From: Zygnema cylindricum
Taxonomy: Eukaryota; Streptophyta; Zygnematophyceae; Zygnematales; Zygnemataceae
Direction: 5' to 3'
Assembly: GCA_037447655.1 (NCBI GenBank)
Contig: JBBHKE010002144.1
Span: forward strand, 1 to 64,000
Length of the DNA: 64,000 bases
Shown here one piece after another: positions 56,970-64,000 of the stretch. Both the position numbers and the translations under genes were made by a program. Each line of letters opens with the position of its first letter. The first letter of the stretch is position 1. The notes below the pieces were generated by a model. The model had not been told where the DNA came from. It did no database searches and was given only the letters and a program-made list of their open reading frames with translations.

Positions 56970-57418
56970 ATAGTTCTAAAGTAGGCGTTTTTTGGTAGGC
57001 CTTTTGTAGGCCGCCTTTAGCGTAAGTTGTGTTACGGGCTTTCCATGTGATCTTCTTAGATCGCTGCTTTCATCGGCGACCGTCCAATCGTCTGAATTTG
57101 ACGATAGTCCTATCGTAAGTTGTGTTATGGGCTTTTCATGTGATCTTCTTAGATCGTTACTTTCATCAACGACCGTCAGATCGTCCAAATCTGACGGTTT
57201 AAATAAAAAGTCGCTCAAAACTCACAGAAAAAGTTTTTTTTGTCCGATTTTTTTTTCAAATTTAGACATTTAATTCTCTTTTGATCCATGTGCAACTCAA
57301 CCCTGTTACTATTTTATTTCATTTTGCGGCCAATACAATATGGATCTTAAGGCCATATTGTATGTTTTGCATACAATAGGCATATTGTATGGGCGTACGG
57401 TCACCTACTTTTGAACTG
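56970..57418. mobile_element. hAT-type MITE with perfect 8-bp target duplication
   Basis: It begins CATAGTTCTAAAGTAGGCG and ends CACCTACTTTTGAACTG. GTTACTCC flanks it at 56962-56969 and 57419-57426. It carries the internal duplication shared with 43083-43295. Confidence 0.85.
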
Positions 57419-59653
57419 GTTACTCCGTGCGTTTTAGGGTGGACTTCCATTAGGCGTCCCAGTAATTGTACGGATTATTTTACTGAAGGGTGTGCCTTCC
57501 ATTAGGTCGCATCTGTAAACCTGCGTGGCTCATTCTGAATGGTAACACGTAGGTAAGTATTCGATGCTTAAAATCTTGAAAGAATCTTCGAATGCAATGT
57601 CAGGACGCAATATCTGTACGGGTGGAGGTAATATCTGTACCAGCGCGAAGTAATTAATGCGAAGTAATTAATGACTCGTACAGAGGGCATCAAATGTACT
57701 ACCCAAAATTTCAAAACGCAACGACAAAAAGGCGGCAGCAAACTTTGATGGTGGGAGCTTGACGGGATAACTTCGGCGGATTCCCAACCACCCTGGCGGA
57801 AGGCACATGGCCCTTGCGACGTGTACGCACATACGCGCGCGCTCATCCTGGATTCTTTTAACCTTTTCCACGCGGCCCATTTTTACACGTTCTGTATTCG
57901 AGAATTGTCCTCCCTGTGCACGGTCTTAGAAAACTGTAGGGTTGGTGACGTGGCATCACGGCTAAAAAGTATAATTGAATCTGACGGTCCTATTTTACGC
58001 CTATAAGTATGGCCAGCAACTGTTCCATTTTGAAGAAATCGAAGGAGAATGAAGACTAGCACCGCTGCTGCGGAGGTTTTAGGTCAAAGAGAGGCGTTTA
58101 GGAGAGAGCCATGGGAATATTTTAGAGAAGCTGTGTTCCCTGTTACATGATCGTACATTTCGTACATCATCGTACATTACGTACGACGTCCTTTTTACAC
58201 ATAGTACTACAAATTTTGCGTTATCAACTTGCTGCCAAAGATTCGATATGGATTAGCAAGATCGGAATAGCTGCTTACGTGTAACCAACCAACATGCGCC
58301 ACGCAAAATAAATGTCGGTTACTGACCCGACACAATGGAACGGTCGCTTCAGTAAACGAATTTTTGACGTTTACAGAGACCGCCTAATGGAACAACGCTC
58401 TAAGGTACGAATTTTATAAATGTCAAATTTGTACGTACGTACTTTATCATTGTACGAACTTTATTGTAACGGTTTTATATCCCAAAATCCATTCCCCGAA
58501 GGTCAACGGATGGCAAAGGGAGCGTCAAAGAATATTCTCGGTTAAAGATTTTTTTAGTAGCTTTTGGGATTTACATCCACTTGTCCAAATACAGATGGCT
58601 TATAACACATGTGAGGTTGTCATCGCTCGTCTATTGTGGAGCGTATCGTACTTTTACAAAGCGGACCAATAATGTCCATTTGGTGACTAGATAATAGCCA
58701 GAAATTGCATGTTGAGCAATTGCGTCGTGGATGCGAAAATGCAAAAAATTGGACGGTCAATCCGTCAATGTTTACGCCAATAAATTTGTAAAAGCTTGGC
58801 AGATCCCTAAAAAATGTGTTATTTTTAAGAAATAAAAAAACAATACGGACTGCCACGAAAACGTACGGCATCCAATGAACAACCTCACCTTTACGTTAAT
58901 GGAGGCCCACCCCAAGTGCATGTTATCGTACTTTTAAGAAGTTACGAATGGTACGTGACGTAACATTTCGTAACGAATTCGTTTCCAGTTCCATTCGTCA
59001 CAACATCATTTCGCCACGCGTCGCTCAATTGTCATTTGTCGAGGTCAACTGCCAGATCACGTCAATTGCCGGCGGTAGTTTTTGGACAATGTACAATTAC
59101 TTTTGGAAGATAGCGAGTCCAATTCAATTAATCGTGCGAAAGGATGACACGTGTTAGGTACGAGTTCGCCAGATATATTATCTCTTCAAGGAGCGCCACA
59201 CATTTCTTTATGCGACAATTTCATTGACAACCATTCGCTGATTTTCATGACAGTTACAACTGTACTATTTAACCCATAAGCGACAAATCAAGACGACTTT
59301 GTCGCTATCATCCGGACTTTAACGAGTGTATAACTATAGATATTTGCTTTTGTTTCGAAAATTTGTTCATATTTTGATGGGATGGTTACCATCTTCGTTC
59401 CTCGTAATTTGCACTCTCAATCCCAACCATTATCCGTACTATTTGCTATACTAATTTTGCCTCTATGCACCCATGCCATTAATACTCTTCTACGTTCTAA
59501 GGAATAGAATTTAGGGACATTAATAAAGTATTGTTTAATATTCTTGACGATTAACATTGTATTGTACTTTTTTGCCCCACTTGTGTGACAACCGTAACAA
59601 AATCAATATTGTGGGAGCGTGACGTGCCATTTTCAAATTTTTAATTTTGCATA
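57419..59653. other. Intergenic; possible degenerate DNA element at about 57433-58913
   Basis: GGGTGGACTTCCATTAGG at 57433 and TTAATGGAGGCCCACCC at 58896-58912 are imperfect inverted ends. TTA precedes the left one, but no TTA follows the right one. GGGTGTGCCTTCCATTAGG at 57488 is a second similar end. About 58620-58915 shares segments with 18570-18900. No gene is supported. Confidence 0.4.
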
Positions 59654-60259
59654 ATGGGAATTTTGCGGTGCTTTGTCGCTCTCGTCTTTTTCAGCTCGCT
59701 CTGGATTGGCTCAGGTAAACCTAATCGCGGTCCACACTAAATATTGACCAGAGAAACTGGGAAATATACACGGAATGGGAATTTCGGCTTATGAAAAGTG
59801 AAACTGGACGAGAAAATAATAATAAGAAAAAAATTATTTGACCATACGGAACAGGAAGAGGGTATGAAAAGTAATAAATGGTCAGAATTTTCATGGAAAT
59901 ATGTCGCAATGTCGGGTTATAAGGACTAAACAACTGAATTGAAATCGTTATTTTGTCTTTTCTGTGGTTTTTTGTCGACTCCACAGGTGCGCAGGCGTGT
60001 GCGGGTCTCCTTAGCAACTATAATTTGTTCCAAAAAACTGATTTTTTTGGAAACGGCATAGTTACATGGTCTTCGCCATCGTACGGATTGCAGGATGGAG
60101 TTAACTGGTGTATTTCTAGGTGCAATGAGGATTGTACCTGCTTAGGGTTTGTTTTTCAGCCGTACGTTAACGGGTTTTTATGTACTCTCAGAAGCCAAAT
60201 CTCAGCCTCCTCTGATTGGAAGTCATCTGACCAATGGGACGCATATGCTCGAGGGACAG
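59654..60259 (+). CDS. Secreted PAN/apple-domain protein, first two exons
   Basis: Exon 1 (59654-59714) encodes MGILRCFVALVFFSSLWIGS, a typical signal peptide, and ends in phase 1 at AG|GTAAAC. Exon 2 (59987-60259) begins after CCACAG. It completes a likely cleavage site (GAQA before CAG) and encodes a cysteine-rich domain. The domain contains WCISRCNEDCTCLGFVFQ and CTLRSQIS, the cysteine pattern of PAN/apple modules, which bind proteins or sugars outside the cell. Exon 2 ends at ACAG|GTGAGC, also in phase 1, and is 273 nt, a multiple of three. Downstream exons are not recognised. They could lie past the repeat-filled stretch that follows or beyond the window. Reading through the donor would give a short protein ending at 60393. 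Confidence 0.65.
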
Positions 60260-60399
60260 GTGAGCTGGCACCTCCTGCAATTTATTCTCTCATATCTTAT
60301 GTCAAATGTTTGATGCCCAAGATCCAGTTATTCTTGAAGTATGATGTAGATATGCCTAACAGACTGTATCTGACGTCCGATGGTGGATGGTAGTGAATT

Positions 60400-61510
60400 C
60401 TCATTATCCATTGCATATTGTTGGGTCTCGTATGTCTCATGTTTATTTCCAATGTCTAATGTTTTGTGTTCTATGTCTAGTGGGTAATGTCTAGTATTCC
60501 TCTCTAATTATGTCAAATGTTAATGTCAGATATGCGATGGACAATGTCAATGCCAATGCCCAGCACCCAATGTCCATTTTTCTATGTCTAATGGCTCAAA
60601 TCAAATGTCTAGTGTGTTAATGTCCACCAATCATTATCGAATCCAATTCTATATAAGGTTGATGTCTATTTTCTAGTCTCTGATGTCCAAACTCAATGGC
60701 CAATGTTCAATGTCCAACATCCAAAGTTCAATGCCTATGTCAAATGTTCAATGTGTGATGTCGATGTCGGATCTTTGCTTTCTAGTAAGTAGAATGCGGT
60801 TTCAATTTTAAAATAGCCTGAAATTCACTATTTCATGTCCATAGTGACGCTCTATTCACAACGTATAAAAAATAATGTTTCGTGTCTTTTACCTTATTTC
60901 CAATTTCCAAAGTCCAATGTCGTCCGATGTCCAATGCCTAGTGTCCAATCAAATATCCAGTGTCCAAATTCCGATATCCAACATCCAACATCTAGTTTTC
61001 GATGTTCAACGTCCAATCCTCCAAAGTCCAATGCCAATTTCTCACGAATAATATCCAATGTTTAATTTTCCACCTCCCAAGTCCGATGTCCAGTATTCAA
61101 TTTCCCTCATGGTCCAATGTCTAATCTTCAACGTTTAGTATTAAACATCCTGTGTGCAATGTCCAATGTCAAATATCTACTGTCTAGTATCAAGTGTACG
61201 ATGTTTAATATCGATATTTCAATGTCCAATACCGTGATTTTTTTGTTCACGTCCAGTTTCCATTTCTCAGTCCATTTCCCAAGTGTCAATGTCAAAAGTC
61301 ACGCTCTCTGCTGTCAATCTCCAACGTCCAATATCAAGTATGCGATATCCATGGTTCAATGCCCAATATCCAATGTCCAACGTCTCATTTCCAATGTCTT
61401 TTTCATTTTTAAATTTCTATTTCTAATTTAATTTCCGATTTTCGATTTTTAAATTTTAGTTTTCGATTTCCAATTCCCAAAGTCTAATATCACAATCATC
61501 CAATGTCCAT
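60400..61510. repeat. Degenerate short-period repeat, unit close to TCCAATG
   Basis: Variants such as GTCCAATGTC, GTCTAATGTC and TTCCAATTTCC recur dozens of times without strict register. They carry occasional frames (for example 61117-61431) that are artefacts of the repeat. It probably lies in an intron of the PAN-domain gene. Confidence 0.8.
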
Positions 61511-63035
61511 TTTTCTCACGAGTCCAAAATAGTGATGTATAGTGGAGGCTCTTGACTGATAACCGATATGTAGGTTTCATGGGTCTGCGGATAACCAATG
61601 TATCTCTGTTATCAGAAGTATCGGCGATACCGCAATGCATGATAGTGCCCCAACAACCAGGGGTTTTGTAGTTTTTGCAATTTCATTGTACGGATCCAAA
61701 ATTCAATTTCATTGTAAGGATCCAAAATTCAACGATACAGCCATAGCAGTTAGCATAGTCGGCGGTATTCGGGAGTTTTTGGGCGCGCTCACTAGTTTGT
61801 GTGGCGAATGGCAAATAATTCCCACAATTTTTGGGGTTTTGACCTTTATGGACCAGAATATTTCCGTTCAATGTTCAATATCTAGCTACAAATCACCAAT
61901 AAATAATTATTTGTATCGTCCACTAAAATAAATTATAATTTTATGCGAGAGGAATTCGATATTTCTGTGCCTATGGAGGTAATCTCTTCTGTCTAATATT
62001 CACATTCGAATTCAAAACGTTGACATCGTCATGAGGACCTTTTCCCCCCAACAATACTTGTAACAGCCCAGTATATGATCGACAATTGGCTATTCAATTT
62101 TCTTTTCTTTTGCTCGTTGATTTGAAGTGACAAGTAATCAACTAATTAAAAATGAACAAAATGAAAAGCATTATTCTAGTTAAATTTTGATTATACGTAA
62201 AGTACATGTAAGTATGTGTAAGGACAAAATATAAAGTTGAAGTAAAAAACAACTTTGTGCAATGAATATGTAAAGTATACGTGAAACACGTAGCGAATGT
62301 GGATACCAAAATCTACGTGTACATTAAACAACGCGCACAATATACCTACAAATTATAGAACCGTAAGGTACTTATTGTATTTTTATGTATCGCCAACAAA
62401 TCCTAAATCATATCTTTGTTCGTTAACCAATTTCAAATTACCGCTGACTCAAGAAAATTTCCCATTTGAAGCATTTCATTTGTTCTTTTGTTTTTTAATG
62501 TCAAAATTCTCTTGAAAACAGATGTTCTACTATCCAGAAACTTATTGTTTATAGCTCAAGTACTGTGCTCCGATGGTAGCTTGACAAGGCTTCTAACATG
62601 AAAACTGTCCAACCTACGTAAAATTTCTCCATGTCACACTAAAAAAAAAATTCAAACAGTAATGGAGATCTGAGCAATTCTAAGAGTTCAAGCACTGGAC
62701 GGTGTTAGAAATCAACAGTTACCGCCTCTGTGACTTAAACAAATGCCATTGAATGTTGAGATTTCCAATTTTCATCTCATTAATTCTGAAAATGTGTTAT
62801 TTTCCTAACTAGTGTGAATTGGTTAACGAGCATATAAACACTATTTTTGTGCAATTCCTGCAAAATAAATGTTTTTTCACTCCAAGTCACATTTTGTATT
62901 GGATACATTTCCAAACATAAAATAGATTATCAATACAAATAATGTCTTATTTAAAAGAAAACTAATGTGATAGCTACGTTATGTTTTTATAAGAGCTCAA
63001 TCGATCATTCAACACAAGGTCCATAAGCTTTGATC
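61511..63035. other. No gene recognised
   Basis: A two-copy 29-30-bp tandem repeat occurs at about 61679-61735 ('TTTCATTGTA.GGATCCAAAA'). An open frame at 61635-61931 has no recognisable domain. The rest is AT-rich. Confidence 0.4.
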
Positions 63036-63172
63036 TTTTTCTCCCTCTCTTTCTCTGCCTCTCTTTCCCTCTCACCTCTACCGCTCACCTCTCCCTCTTT
63101 CTCCCTCTCTACTTCCCCCTCCCCCCGCCGTCTCCCTCTCCCTCTCCCTCTCCCGCTCTTCCGTTTTCTGTG
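63036..63172. repeat. Polypyrimidine tract, CCCTCT-type
   Basis: Almost only C and T for about 130 bases, with CCCTCTCCCTCT repeats. Frames through it on either strand (Ser/Leu/Pro or Arg/Glu/Gly-rich) are artefacts. Confidence 0.9.
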
Positions 63173-64000
63173 CAGTGAGAGAGAATGTGACATCATGGAC
63201 ATCTCCACGTTCTGGACCATATTTAGTGTTTCCTTCCATTTCTTATAACGCCTGGGCGGCGGAAAACAACGGGAGTCAAGATGGGACTAATATTTTTTTA
63301 TACGATTGTAATATTTCCATTTTTTATCGCTTTTGTTGACACTTTTCTGTTATTAATCTTTATACATTTGTAAAGTTTGATCTTTTTTCTCCTCTGCTAA
63401 CATTTCCTTTGTTACAAGTTGTATACATTTGAAAATATTTCAACTTTTTTTTCTTATTTCGACATGTCATTTGATATTACTTATTTTTTTACCTGACATT
63501 CTTCTGTTTGTGATTATCTCCGTTGGTGCTTTTCTCTCGAATTTTCAAAATAACAACTTTTTTTTGGGTTCATAAAAAACTGTTTTATCATATTTGTATT
63601 TTTTTCACGTTTTTTCCCATCGACATTTTTTTTATTTCCTGTTGCTTGACATTTGTCCTGTTTCATTCATTTTTTCCGCTGCATTTTTTGTTATTTCATT
63701 GGGCAATATGTTCTTTCGGAACTTTTTCATCTTTCATTGCTTTATTTGGCCTTTCACTATCGAGAATTCGCCAATATCTTCTACGCGTTTTTTTTTTTTT
63801 AATCGTGATTCGATCAAAATGATGATACATCCGGAGTATATTTTTAACGTTGCCCATTTTCTTTTGTGTTTTTTTTTTGGTTCTTCTGATACTTCTGGAG
63901 TGTTTTTTTTTTTTTTTTTTTCTGGTTCTTCGGACAGATCCCGATGGTTTCAATAACAATGTCGGAGGACTTTGGACTCTCAGACTTTATAACAACTATT
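63173..64000. other. T-rich DNA without recognised gene
   Basis: Long T runs (for example near 63790 and 63905) and hydrophobic-looking frames that follow from the T bias. An exon of the PAN-domain gene could begin near the window end, but I cannot support one. Confidence 0.4.

Noticed and set aside
57433-58913. 1.48-kb Harbinger-like element suggested by GGGTGGACTTCC and GGAGGCCCACCC ends
   Set aside because: The ends are imperfect, no matching 3-bp duplication is present, and a second similar left end at 57488 makes the borders ambiguous. Kept only as a note.
61117-61431. 104-codon frame
   Set aside because: It is composed of translated TCCAATG-type repeats (MSNLQ.., SNVQCPISNVQ..).
63005-63248. 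Arg/Glu/Gly-rich and Ser/Leu/Pro-rich frames on opposite strands
   Set aside because: Both are translations of the polypyrimidine tract.
63523-63956. Phe-rich frames suggesting a membrane protein
   Set aside because: They follow from long T runs; no start context, domain or splice site is convincing.

Overview
The window looks like a repeat-rich nuclear chromosome segment from a streptophyte (a green plant or charophycean alga). There are spliceosomal introns with GT/AG borders, a gene resembling the GIL1/IRKI (DUF641) family of the green lineage, several Ty1/copia and one Ty3/gypsy LTR retrotransposon, and many non-autonomous elements. A charophyte is my best guess because a PAN/apple-domain secreted protein and an HSPA12-type HSP70 relative occur together, but the sequence does not settle the species. 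Host coding sequence is only a small part of the window.

Layout. 1-130 carries a tRNA-like cloverleaf. 294-799 is a hAT-type MITE. 1919-13026 is a compound copia locus: duplicated blocks (A 1919-2567, C 3013-4015; A' 10359-11006, C' 11011-12013) surround a decayed minus-strand copia element (4016-10358) and a solo LTR (12014-13021). 13056-15740 holds older copia debris on both strands. 15784-17340 (minus) is a decayed copy of the gene at 23435-26331, with its intron and upstream region. 19110-22809 is a run of MITEs (Harbinger-like, hAT-like, mariner-like). 23435-26331 is the one apparently intact multi-exon host gene, GIL1-like. 28946-35034 is a complete copia element inserted into the leader of another (35057-37321), followed by an 827-bp tandem duplication and a chimeric copia fragment (to about 40290). 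41282-44153 is again MITE-rich.

44783-55335 is the most structured region. An HSPA12-like pseudogene is split by a tandem array of tiny LTR elements (TRIM type). Their roughly 246-bp LTRs each contain a tRNA-type Pol III unit, and their internal regions are only 61 bp. That array was then hit by a gypsy element whose two LTRs read as identical over their shared part. The outer TRIM boundaries carry a perfect 5-bp target duplication (GTGGT), so the whole 8.7-kb block sits at one point in the HSPA12-like reading frame.

56010-57418 holds an inverted repeat partner and two hAT-like MITEs. 59654-60259 begins a secreted PAN-domain protein gene that may continue past a very long repeat-filled intron. 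The remainder is AT-rich intergenic or intronic DNA.

Three points are mechanistically interesting. The TRIM array is analogous to Cassandra elements but uses a tRNA-like rather than a 5S module. Two distinct copia families have the primer-binding site of a half tRNA-iMet primer lying inside the gag reading frame, with the gag ATG exactly 20 nt before the LTR end in both. The gypsy element has a GGGAAAC slippery heptamer at its gag/pol overlap. All coordinates come from reading the sequence by eye; no alignment or search was run.
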